NCBI GenBank assembly: GCA_910578495.1
Contig: CAJTRE010000041.1
Coordinates: forward strand, 1 to 18,718
Direction: 5' to 3'
DNA from: an uncultured Dorea sp.
Lineage (GTDB): Bacteria; Bacillota; Clostridia; Lachnospirales; Lachnospiraceae
DNA length: 18,718 nt
A program made the position numbers and the translations under genes. Within the stretch, counting starts at the first letter, position 1, and every line of letters begins with the position of its first letter. Positions 7,635-14,948 of this stretch are shown here, one piece after another. The notes beneath the pieces are model-generated. The model saw nothing but the letters and a program-made list of their open reading frames with translations, had not been told where the DNA came from and ran no database searches.

Positions 7635-8618
7635 CTATACCACTGTCGTTTTTCTTTTCTCTAACCTTACACTCAATACTACATTCTTATCTTTATACAC
7701 TTTCCCGTTCACTAATTTACCAATCAAACGTGCAGATTCTCTGGCTAAGCCTTCTATCGGTTGAACGACTGCTGTCATTTCCGGCTCTACCATCTCTGTA
7801 ACGTACGTTCCATCATATGCCACAAACTTAACATCTCCTGGTACCTTTTTATGTCTCCGTATCACTTCATTCATACATTCAATTGCCAATCTGTCAACGC
7901 CGAAAACACCGTCAAAATCTGTCGTTTTTGACAGAACCTCTTTCACCGCCTCCTTATAATATTGTGCATCGAGCCGATTCCATTTCAATTCGTATCGAAT
8001 GGTCTCTACCCCTTGCTCCTTCATAATTCTCTCAAATTCGTAGTGTCTTTCATGATATGGCGATTCAACTTTTACATCACCAATGAAGTGTAAAACTCTT
8101 TTACACCCATTTGCAATTAACGTTTCTGCCGCCAGCCTTCCTCCTTCTTTATGATCTACTGCAACAACCGGTATATCTTCTCCCAAATAACGATCCAATG
8201 CAACAATTGGTTTATGTATCTTTTTATACTCTTCCACGTCTAACGAATGAACTCCTGTAATAATCCCATCTACAATATGACGGTTCAGCATATCCAGATA
8301 TTCCAACTCTGCATTACTTTCTTTCTCCGTATTGCAAAGCATCATTTTGAAACCTGCATCGTACAAGCCTTGCTCTACATAATCCACAAACTCTGCAAAA
8401 AATGGATTTGACACATTTGGAACAAGCACTGCAACAATTCCTGATTTTTTATGGTAAAGATTTCTAGCCAGCTCATTTGGAGTGTAGTCTAACTTTTTCA
8501 TTGCTTCTTCAAGCTTCATCCTTGTATCTTCTGACACATAACCACTGTTATTTAAAAATCTTGATACGGTACCTACCCCTACCCCTGCTTCTCTTGCAAC
8601 ATCCCTGATTCTTGCCAT
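7635..8618 (-). CDS. LacI/GalR-family transcriptional regulator of the fructoside operon
   Basis: A 327-residue DNA-binding regulator, probably a repressor released by a fructoside or sugar phosphate. The N-terminal helix-turn-helix is at about residues 4-24 (IRDVAREAGVGVGTVSRFLN). The hinge helix TPNELARNL is near 46-54. The periplasmic-binding-protein-like effector domain starts around residue 60 (GIVAVLVPNVSNPFF). I place the start at the ATG at 8618, which has GGGAGGAGAGG 5 nt upstream and gives the standard LacI N-terminus. An in-frame ATG at 8645 would add nine residues without a good site. It lies directly upstream of, and codirectional with, the operon that carries two LacI-type palindromes. 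Whether it has its own promoter or is read from the AI-2E gene 46 nt upstream is unclear. Confidence 0.9.
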   Translation of the reverse strand: MARIRDVAREAGVGVGTVSRFLNNSGYVSEDTRMKLEEAMKKLDYTPNELARNLYHKKSGIVAVLVPNVSNPFFAEFVDYVEQGLYDAGFKMMLCNTEKESNAELEYLDMLNRHIVDGIITGVHSLDVEEYKKIHKPIVALDRYLGEDIPVVAVDHKEGGRLAAETLIANGCKRVLHFIGDVKVESPYHERHYEFERIMKEQGVETIRYELKWNRLDAQYYKEAVKEVLSKTTDFDGVFGVDRLAIECMNEVIRRHKKVPGDVKFVAYDGTYVTEMVEPEMTAVVQPIEGLARESARLIGKLVNGKVYKDKNVVLSVRLEKRKTTVV

Positions 8619-8664
8619 CTTACCTCTCCTCCCATGTATTTCCACATTTTACCCTTTTATGATT

Positions 8665-9834
8665 CTATTCCATCTCTTCCAGTTCCTTGGGATCAATCTG
8701 CTTCTGCTTCAGTTTCAAATACACAATCTCCCGGAACAGCGCGTAAACCACAGACACAATCGGGATAAAAATAAGCATTCCCATAATTCCCATCAGACTA
8801 GCGCCGATACTGACTGCTGCCAGTACCCAGATAGACGGCAGTCCCACTGAGTTTCCTACCACATGCGGATAAATAAAATTCCCCTCTATCTGCTGAAGTG
8901 CCAGAAATAAAACAATAAATATCAGCGCTTTCATAGGATCAACCATGAAAATAAGAAACGCTCCCAATGCACATCCGATAAATGCCCCGAATATCGGGAT
9001 GAGTGCAGTAAATGCGATCACAATTCCCACCAGCAGCGCATACGGAAGCTTCAAAATCGACATGGATACCACAAACATGCTTCCAAGGATAATCGCCTCC
9101 ACACATTGCCCGGTCAAGAAACTGGAAAACGTATTATAAGTCAGAGACAATACCTCCACCGCTGCCTCTGCCCTTCCCCTGCGTACAAATGCAAACAACA
9201 CTTTTTTCGCCTGTATGCCAAGCTTCTCTTTCTGAAGCAGAATATAGATGGAAAACACAAACGCAATAAAAAATGTCGTCAGTCCGCTCACAATACTTTT
9301 CGCCGCTGTAATCGTGGAATCCACCACATTCCCCGCGCCATTTTTGAAGAAACGAAAACTTACGTCCATGATCTTATTCCAATCAAACTGGAGATTATTA
9401 ATCCATGTCATAATCTCCTTATTGTCATGAAACAGCTTATCGGCGCTTTCCTGCACCTGCGGGATAAATGCCTGTATACTATTTCCCAGATTCGCAAATG
9501 TATTGCCAAGCTGCGGAATCAAAATAAACATAACAATTACCACAACTCCAATCATACTAACCAATACAAGAATCATGCTGACAGGTCTTGCCAGTTTCTT
9601 TAATGTCTTGCTTTTTTCTACTTTATCCTCCGGAAACAAATGCCGCTGAATGAAGTTCATCGGTACATTCAGCACAAAAGCAATTCCGCCGCCGATGATA
9701 AACGGCCAAAGTACGTGCATGATAAACACAAGAATCTCCAGCACTACGTCATATTTCCACAGGCAGATAACCAGTATCGCCGTAAAGAGAATAATTTCCT
9801 TAATTTTTTTAATATTTTTATCGTTTAATTCCAT
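8665..9834 (-). CDS. AI-2E family transporter (PF01594 / TerC-unrelated UPF0118 type)
   Basis: A 389-residue polytopic membrane protein. It has an N-terminal pair of helices (about 12-62), a third near 85-110, a long central soluble segment, then a helical bundle with the family-typical GSMFVVSMSILKLPYALLVG and FALQQIEGNFIYPHVVGNSVGLP-like region. The C-terminal helix is near 340-370. Family members include the E. coli autoinducer-2 exporter TqsA and Na+/Li+-H+ antiporters, so the substrate is undetermined. The ATPase stop and this start are separated by one base (TAA G ATG), with the GGAG site inside the upstream gene, indicating translational coupling. It is therefore probably part of the riboswitch-controlled transcript. 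The gene ends in TAG, showing that UAG is a normal stop in this organism. Confidence 0.85.
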   Translation of the reverse strand: MELNDKNIKKIKEIILFTAILVICLWKYDVVLEILVFIMHVLWPFIIGGGIAFVLNVPMNFIQRHLFPEDKVEKSKTLKKLARPVSMILVLVSMIGVVVIVMFILIPQLGNTFANLGNSIQAFIPQVQESADKLFHDNKEIMTWINNLQFDWNKIMDVSFRFFKNGAGNVVDSTITAAKSIVSGLTTFFIAFVFSIYILLQKEKLGIQAKKVLFAFVRRGRAEAAVEVLSLTYNTFSSFLTGQCVEAIILGSMFVVSMSILKLPYALLVGIVIAFTALIPIFGAFIGCALGAFLIFMVDPMKALIFIVLFLALQQIEGNFIYPHVVGNSVGLPSIWVLAAVSIGASLMGIMGMLIFIPIVSVVYALFREIVYLKLKQKQIDPKELEEME

Positions 9835-9835
9835 C

Positions 9836-12388
9836 TTATTTATAACTCCTGTTCCTAATCCATTTCATCAATTGTATCACCGGAAGGTTAAGAAACGCAA
9901 GTCCATATACCATAAATAATTGCGTCATATTAAGAGTAACTACCTTAAACACACCCTGAAGCATTGGAATTACCATTACCCCTGTGATTAAAACAAATCC
10001 GATAAGATACGCTCCGACAAGATACATATTGTTAAAAAATTTGTCTGTAAATATAACCGATCTTGCCGCCTTACAGTTAAATCCATGCACCAGTCTTCCC
10101 AGACACAGCGTTCCAAACGCCATCGTACTTCCAAGCAGACCACCTCCTTGATAATATCCAAGCAAAAATGCTGCCATTGTCGTAATACCGATGACAAGTC
10201 CTTCTGTTCCAATACTTATTAAAAATGATCTGGTGAGAATCGATTCATTCATGGGACGGGGTTTCTCATTCATCACATCCTTAGAGTGTGGCTCTAATCC
10301 AAGAGCAATGGCAGGAAGACTGTCTGTCAACAGATTAATAAACAACAGATGTACTGGGGCAAACGGCACCGGAAGCCCTGCCATGGAAGCATATAATACT
10401 GCCAAAATCGCTCCAAAATTACCGGATAACAAAAACTGGATAGAGTTCTTAATATTCTGGTAAATGTTTCTGCCATTTTCTACCGCCTTGATAATTGTCG
10501 CAAAATTATCATCTGTCAGAACCATCGCCGCCGCATCCTTAGACACTTCACTTCCGGTAATTCCCATAGCGACTCCGATATCTGCCTGTTTAAGCGCAGG
10601 CGCATCATTTACGCCATCTCCCGTCATAGACACAATATTTCCTTTATCCTGCCATGCACGCACAATTCGAATCTTATGCTCCGGAGACACTCTCGCATAC
10701 ACCGAAATTCCCTCTACAAAATTTCGTAGTTCCTCTTCCGACATCGTCTCAATAACAGCGCCCTCGCAAGCCTCTGATTCTTCCTTTAAAATACCGATTC
10801 TTTTTGCGATTGCCGCCGCTGTAATCTTATGATCCCCGGTAATCATAATCGGCTTAATGCCTGCCCGGATACATTCCTCCACCGCCGTCTTAGACTCCTC
10901 ACGCGGCGGGTCCATCATCGCAACGAGCCCCAGAAAGGTAAGATGCTCTTCATCTTGAAGTCCAAGGCACCTTTCTGCTTCATACTCTTTATACGCAAAT
11001 GCCAGCACCCGAAGTCCATCTCTGGAAAACTTCATGTTCTGATGCTCAATTCTCTCTTTATCCTCTGCTGTAATTGCTTTTACCGCGCCATTTTCCTTAA
11101 TCTTATCTACGCGGTTCAAAAGTACGTCTACCGCACCTTTTACAATCATCACATAGCGGCCGTCAATTGGATGTAAAGTAGACATTAATTTACGATCACT
11201 GTCAAATGGGATCTCGGATAATCTCGGATAAGCGTTACGAATTTCCACCGCATCCATATGAAATCTGCCACCGAGATTAATAAGCGCCGCCTCCGTCGGA
11301 TCACCAATCTCCTGTCCACCCGTATTTGTAGAGTCGTTACACAGTATACTGCATAAAAGAAGCTGTTTTACCAAAGACTTTTCGCCGTCCGGCTCCATTT
11401 CCTCCACCGCAACTCGTTTCCCATCTACATAATAATGCTCCACTGTCATCTTATTCTGCGTTAGAGTACCTGTCTTATCAGAACAGATAATAGATACACT
11501 GCCAAGTCCTTCTACAGCCTGCAGCTTTCGAATGATTGCGTGTTCTTTTGCCATCTTCTGCGTTCCGAACGAAAGCACGATTGTCACAATGGAACTTAAT
11601 GCCTCCGGAATGGCTGCCACCGCAAGAGCTACCGCAAACAGAAATGCATCTACCACCAAACCGCCGCGAAATACATTGATTCCAAACAGGATTCCACAAA
11701 ATACCAGAATAATAATCGAGAGTTTCCGGCCAAAATCATCCAAATTAATCTGAAGCGGCGTCCGTTTCTCTGATGTAGTCTTCAAAAGTGCCGCAATTTT
11801 TCCAACCTCGGTACTCATCCCAATATCCGTCACTTCAAATGTTGCTCTTCCATATGTCGCAAAGCTTCCGGAAAATACCCGGTTGGTCTGATCTCCAAGC
11901 GCCGCTCCCGCCGGTACATCCTCCAAAGATTTTTCCACCGGGAGGCTCTCGCCGGTCAACGCACTCTCATCCACTTTAAGGCTTGCCACTGTAAGTAATC
12001 TTCCATCCGCCGGAATACAGTCTCCCGCTTCAACCACAACCTCATCGGCAACGGTTACTTCCCTTGCAGGAATCTGCACCACCACACCGTCTCGAATGAC
12101 TTTCGCCTCCGGAGCTGATAACTGTTTCAAACTATTGAGAGACTGTTCTGCCTTTAACGTCTGTACCGTACCTAAGACAGCGTTAATTGTAATTACAACA
12201 AAGATTACGATAGCGCTTTCCCCATCTCCTAAAAATCCTGATATAATCGCCGCAAAGATCAGAATAATTACGAGAAAATCCTTAAACTGCTCCAGAAAAA
12301 TCTGCAGCATACTTTTCTTCTTACCTTCAACCAGTTCATTAAATCCATACTTCTCCTGATTCACTCTTGCCTGCTCACTTGTCAACAT
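9836..12388 (-). CDS. P2-type cation-transporting ATPase, probable Mn2+/Ca2+ exporter
   Basis: An 850-residue P-type ATPase with ten predicted membrane helices. The actuator motif LTGES is at 144-148, the phosphorylation site CSDKTGTLT at 302-310 with Asp304, and the nucleotide-binding KGA and the hinge TGDGVNDAPALKQAD follow. Helix M4 carries the ion-site sequence AAIPEALS (Glu262), and M6 carries NLLTDSLPAIALGLEP. This resembles the single-site PMCA/SPCA-like branch, members of which move Ca2+ and in SPCA also Mn2+. Automatic annotation would say calcium ATPase. The yybP-ykoY riboswitch in its leader makes Mn2+ the likelier physiological trigger. The start is supported by AGTGAGGG about 7 nt upstream. 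It is first gene of a transcript with the AI-2E protein. Ion selectivity is inferred, not seen. Confidence 0.9.
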   Translation of the reverse strand: MLTSEQARVNQEKYGFNELVEGKKKSMLQIFLEQFKDFLVIILIFAAIISGFLGDGESAIVIFVVITINAVLGTVQTLKAEQSLNSLKQLSAPEAKVIRDGVVVQIPAREVTVADEVVVEAGDCIPADGRLLTVASLKVDESALTGESLPVEKSLEDVPAGAALGDQTNRVFSGSFATYGRATFEVTDIGMSTEVGKIAALLKTTSEKRTPLQINLDDFGRKLSIIILVFCGILFGINVFRGGLVVDAFLFAVALAVAAIPEALSSIVTIVLSFGTQKMAKEHAIIRKLQAVEGLGSVSIICSDKTGTLTQNKMTVEHYYVDGKRVAVEEMEPDGEKSLVKQLLLCSILCNDSTNTGGQEIGDPTEAALINLGGRFHMDAVEIRNAYPRLSEIPFDSDRKLMSTLHPIDGRYVMIVKGAVDVLLNRVDKIKENGAVKAITAEDKERIEHQNMKFSRDGLRVLAFAYKEYEAERCLGLQDEEHLTFLGLVAMMDPPREESKTAVEECIRAGIKPIMITGDHKITAAAIAKRIGILKEESEACEGAVIETMSEEELRNFVEGISVYARVSPEHKIRIVRAWQDKGNIVSMTGDGVNDAPALKQADIGVAMGITGSEVSKDAAAMVLTDDNFATIIKAVENGRNIYQNIKNSIQFLLSGNFGAILAVLYASMAGLPVPFAPVHLLFINLLTDSLPAIALGLEPHSKDVMNEKPRPMNESILTRSFLISIGTEGLVIGITTMAAFLLGYYQGGGLLGSTMAFGTLCLGRLVHGFNCKAARSVIFTDKFFNNMYLVGAYLIGFVLITGVMVIPMLQGVFKVVTLNMTQLFMVYGLAFLNLPVIQLMKWIRNRSYK

Positions 12389-12674
12389 ACAATGCCCTCA
12401 CTTTCTGCGATGCTATTTTTATTGTTTCCACATCTCACAAAAATCAAGCAGACTTCTACCTGATTTTCTGTAACAGTTCAGCCATGGTCGGTAAAATAAA
12501 CGAATCATGCTTGCATGAATGAGTGTTTTTTATCGACTATGAGCAGAGCGCCAGATTATGAGCAAAAATAGTTGCACAGCAACGAATAGCACATTAGTGC
12601 GGTTTTGCGAATGGCGCGGGCTGAACTGTTACGATTTTCTTTTGTGCGTCTGTGCCATACAATTACATTCTCCC
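12389..12674 (-). other. long 5' leader between riboswitch terminator and ATPase start
   Basis: The gene-free stretch 12389-12854 is 466 nt. It holds the promoter, riboswitch and terminator on the right, the 163-bp MITE-like element in the middle, and about 80 nt of leader ending in the ribosome binding site. Without the element and one target copy the terminator-to-start distance would be about 115 nt. A weak 9-bp hairpin (AAAATCAGG / CTTGATTTT, near 12438-12467) lies next to the element. Confidence 0.6.
12470..12632. mobile_element. 163-bp MITE-like element with 14-bp terminal inverted repeats and 8-bp target duplication
   Basis: The ends GTAACAGTTCAGCC (12470-12483) and GGCTGAACTGTTAC (12619-12632) are perfect inverted repeats. 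The 8-bp direct repeat GATTTTCT abuts both ends exactly (12462-12469 and 12633-12640), the signature of a transposition event. The interior has no plausible gene but several small hairpins (TCATGC/GCATGA near 12505-12518, GTTGC/GCAAC near 12571, GCAC/GTGC near 12590). It is non-autonomous and would need a transposase elsewhere in the genome. It occupies the 5' leader of the ATPase mRNA, between the riboswitch terminator and the start codon. Confidence 0.85.
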
Positions 12675-12723
12675 AAAATAAAAAGAGACTCCTATTGCAT
12701 AACAAATACGCAATAAAAGTCTC
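12675..12723 (-). terminator. riboswitch expression-platform terminator
   Basis: GAGACTTTTATTGCGTA (12723-12707) pairs with TATGCAATAGGAGTCTC (12701-12685), giving a 17-bp stem with three G.U wobbles and a 5-nt loop, followed by a U-rich tail TTTTTATTTT (12684-12675). The 5' arm contains the CUUUUAUU that closes the aptamer P1 helix, so the two folds exclude each other. This predicts that ligand binding prevents termination. Confidence 0.85.
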
Positions 12724-12816
12724 ATCATTTCATTACGATACGGATGAATGTTCTCATCGTACTGACGACACCGTAAACACCGTTTTATAATCCGGCGCTG
12801 ATTACTCCCTTTTATT
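12712..12816 (-). promoter_or_regulatory. yybP-ykoY (Mn2+) riboswitch aptamer
   Basis: The leader RNA starts AAUAAAAG and closes with CUUUUAUU, a perfect 8-bp P1. Inside are the hallmark 5' segment AAAGGGAGUAA, the internal GUCGUCA, and a hairpin GAUGA/UCAUC followed by CCGUAUCG and then GAUGAGACUUUU. These correspond in order to AAAGGGGAGUAG, GUCGUCA, the GUGAG/CUCACCGG hairpin and AAGACCUUU of the lactococcal Mn2+ riboswitch as I remember it. Length is about 105 nt. It starts at the predicted transcription start and precedes a P-type ATPase, a classic partner gene for this class. It should act as an ON switch with Mn2+. Confidence 0.85.
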
Positions 12817-12823
12817 ATAGTCT

Positions 12824-12853
12824 ATAATATACCGAAGATTCCTCTTTTGTCAA
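12824..12853 (-). promoter_or_regulatory. promoter of the riboswitch-ATPase transcript
   Basis: TTGACA at 12853-12848 and the -10 region TATATTAT around 12831-12824 (TATTAT with an 18-bp spacer or TATATT with 16). The predicted start at about 12817 coincides with the first base of the aptamer P1. The -35 box begins one base after the GntR-family gene's stop codon. Confidence 0.75.
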
Positions 12854-12854
12854 T

Positions 12855-13514
12855 TTATTTGTGAATACATTTTATATCTTCTTTCTTCATGAACTGTTCC
12901 AGCGACTTCATGTAATGATCATAGATTGCTTTACAGATGACGTCCTCATCGTTCGTTCGACAGGCGTCTATTAATATCCGGTGAATTTTATACTGTCTCT
13001 TTATCGCAGCTTTCTCTTCAAATCCAACAAGATAACTGCTTACAATATTAAAATAGTCAAGATCTGACCACACCTTCTCTATTCTCTGAAACCCGGCTTT
13101 CTTCACAAGAATCTGGTGAAACTTTTGATCACACTCTATCACTTTCTGGTAATCCTCAATATCTTTCATCTGTTCCAGGATATGTTCCATCTTTTGAATA
13201 TCATCCTCAGTATAGCAGCCGTTACAAAGTCTCACCGACAACGTCTCATAAGTAGAACGTAGAAGGTAAATCTCGTACAAATCGCGTGTGGATACTTCCT
13301 TGATGGAACACCCTGCATTTCGTTTATACTCAACAAACCCCTCCTGTTCCAGTTGTCTTAACGCCTCCCGGATAGGGCCCCGGCTCACTTCCAGCTCATC
13401 AGACAAATTCTGTTCAATAATCCTCATTCCCGGTTTTAATTCACGATTTAATATTTTTCCTTTAATCTCGTCTGCAACATTTTCACGTAATGTCCGATAG
13501 CGCATTTTACTCAT
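12855..13514 (-). CDS. GntR-family transcriptional regulator, FadR/FCD subfamily
   Basis: A 219-residue regulator with an N-terminal winged helix-turn-helix at about residues 5-70 (LRENVADEIKGKILNRELKPGMRI, then SRGPIREALRQLEQEGFVEY) and an all-helical FCD ligand domain. FCD-type metal/ligand residues are visible in CDQKFHQIL, the YKIHRILID segment and AIYDHY. FCD regulators usually respond to small carboxylates or amino acids. I choose the ATG at 13514, giving the usual short N-terminus after GTGGGGAA. The frame can be extended nine codons to a GTG at 13541 with a weaker site. It lies 45 nt after the aminopeptidase gene and codirectional with it. The perfect palindrome before the permease is a good candidate operator, which would make it the local regulator. 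Confidence 0.88.
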   Translation of the reverse strand: MSKMRYRTLRENVADEIKGKILNRELKPGMRIIEQNLSDELEVSRGPIREALRQLEQEGFVEYKRNAGCSIKEVSTRDLYEIYLLRSTYETLSVRLCNGCYTEDDIQKMEHILEQMKDIEDYQKVIECDQKFHQILVKKAGFQRIEKVWSDLDYFNIVSSYLVGFEEKAAIKRQYKIHRILIDACRTNDEDVICKAIYDHYMKSLEQFMKKEDIKCIHK

Positions 13515-13559
13515 CTGCCGTTCCCCACTTTTCTTCTCCACATTCTCATGAAAGCGGTT

Positions 13560-14873
13560 TTATGAAAGAGATATCCTTCCGCCCTCCATACAGATATGGC
13601 TATTATAAAATACTTCCATCGCCTTCACCAGATACGCCGTATCTTTCATACCCGCGGTCTCGTAAGCAGAATGCATAGCAAGCTGCGGAAGTCCTATATC
13701 TACTGCATTCAAAGACACCTTGGTAGATGAAATATTTCCCAAAGTGCTTCCTCCTGCCTCGTCAGAGCGATTTGCAAAAAACTGAAGCGGAACTTCCGCT
13801 CTTTCACAAATTTCTCTAAATACTGCGACACTTACGGCGTCACTGGTATATTTTTGTCCTGCATGGGACTTGACAACAATTCCCTCGTTCATATATACAC
13901 AATTCGACGCATCCGTTTTCTCCGGATGATTTGGATGCACCGCATGGGCATTATCTGCACTTACCATGAAACTCATTGATACCGCGCGGTAATAATCTTC
14001 TTCCGTCTTACCAAGCGCACTGTTAATACGGCGAAGCACGTCATATAGAAATGTCGATCCTGCGCCCTGTTTTGTTGCAGAACCTACTTCCTCATTATCA
14101 AAACAAGCATACACGTTGACCGAGTTCTCATGATATCCTGCCAAAAATCCCTTAAGCGTACCAAATGCACACTGCAGATCGTCCAAATGCTGGGAGGACA
14201 CAAACTCTTCCTCGGCTCCCCAGACGGTTCCCTCGGCGCGATTATACAGATACAGGTCTTTTCCGTAAATATCGCACTCCTTTACACCTAACTCCTGTGC
14301 AATGAGCTTGTCAAAATCGCCTTTCGAAGCTTCTCCACAACTGAATAACGGAAGTGTATCTACCTGCTTATTGTACGCATAACCATCATTTACCTGACGG
14401 TTCATATGGATTGCCATACTCGGAATCATAACCAGATCACGATCAACATTCAATAACCTTGTCTCAAAATGACCGTCTTTTTTCACCAATACCCTTCCTG
14501 CAATAGAAAGCGGACGGTCAAACCATGTAGAGCAGAGCATACCGCCGTACCCTTCTGTATTTAACTGGATATATTTTTTCTTTACTTCCAGCTCGGCTTT
14601 TTCTTTCACCTTAAAGGTAGGAACATCACTGTGGGACGCCGCAATATTAAATCCGTAATTATCCAAATCCTTTCCCAGATGAAATGCGATAATACTGGAA
14701 TCATTTCTTGTTACATAATATTTTCCTTCCGGCGAAATGCTCCATATGCTTCCCTCGCCAATCTCTTGATAACCGTCTTTTTCCAATTCCTCCGCAATAC
14801 TTTTTACTGCATGGAATGTACTTGGACTCTTCTTCAAAAATGAAAGTAACTCTTGGGACAGTTTTTTATACAT
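13560..14873 (-). CDS. apeB: M18 family aminopeptidase (aspartyl aminopeptidase type)
   Basis: A 437-residue cytosolic zinc metallopeptidase removing N-terminal residues from peptides. M18 members often prefer acidic N-termini. Metal-site and catalytic segments of the family are all present: ASHSDVP with His81 and Asp83, SSQHLDDL near 228, CFDNEEVGS near 258 with the Glu-Glu pair, SADNAHAVHP near 310, and the C-terminal DEAGGSTLG and MHSAYETAG blocks. Length is normal. A very strong AAAGGAGG precedes the ATG. It sits 75 nt after the permease gene, with a hairpin in the gap, and 45 nt before the GntR regulator. The likely role is peptide turnover supplying amino acids, possibly linked to the amino acid permease upstream. 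Specificity is not visible in the sequence. Confidence 0.92.
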   Translation of the reverse strand: MYKKLSQELLSFLKKSPSTFHAVKSIAEELEKDGYQEIGEGSIWSISPEGKYYVTRNDSSIIAFHLGKDLDNYGFNIAASHSDVPTFKVKEKAELEVKKKYIQLNTEGYGGMLCSTWFDRPLSIAGRVLVKKDGHFETRLLNVDRDLVMIPSMAIHMNRQVNDGYAYNKQVDTLPLFSCGEASKGDFDKLIAQELGVKECDIYGKDLYLYNRAEGTVWGAEEEFVSSQHLDDLQCAFGTLKGFLAGYHENSVNVYACFDNEEVGSATKQGAGSTFLYDVLRRINSALGKTEEDYYRAVSMSFMVSADNAHAVHPNHPEKTDASNCVYMNEGIVVKSHAGQKYTSDAVSVAVFREICERAEVPLQFFANRSDEAGGSTLGNISSTKVSLNAVDIGLPQLAMHSAYETAGMKDTAYLVKAMEVFYNSHICMEGGRISLS

Positions 14874-14902
14874 ATCAAAATCCTCCTTTTTTTATTTTAT
14901 AC

Positions 14903-14935
14903 AAAAGAGGCAGGACAGCCATATCCCCACCTCTT
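14903..14935 (-). terminator. possible weak terminator or attenuator between permease and aminopeptidase
   Basis: On the minus strand AAGAGGTGG and CCTGCCTCTT pair imperfectly (AAGAGG/CCTCTT core plus wobble pairs) around a loop of about 12 nt, ending in TTTTGTATAAA. The short U-run makes it a weak candidate. It could reduce read-through from the permease into the aminopeptidase. Confidence 0.4.
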
Positions 14936-14948
14936 ATTATACACATTT

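Noticed and set aside
12605..12790. A plus-strand reading frame of about 61 codons through the MITE end and riboswitch
   Set aside because: It lies antisense to clear RNA structure, has no ribosome binding site, and reads as a chance frame.
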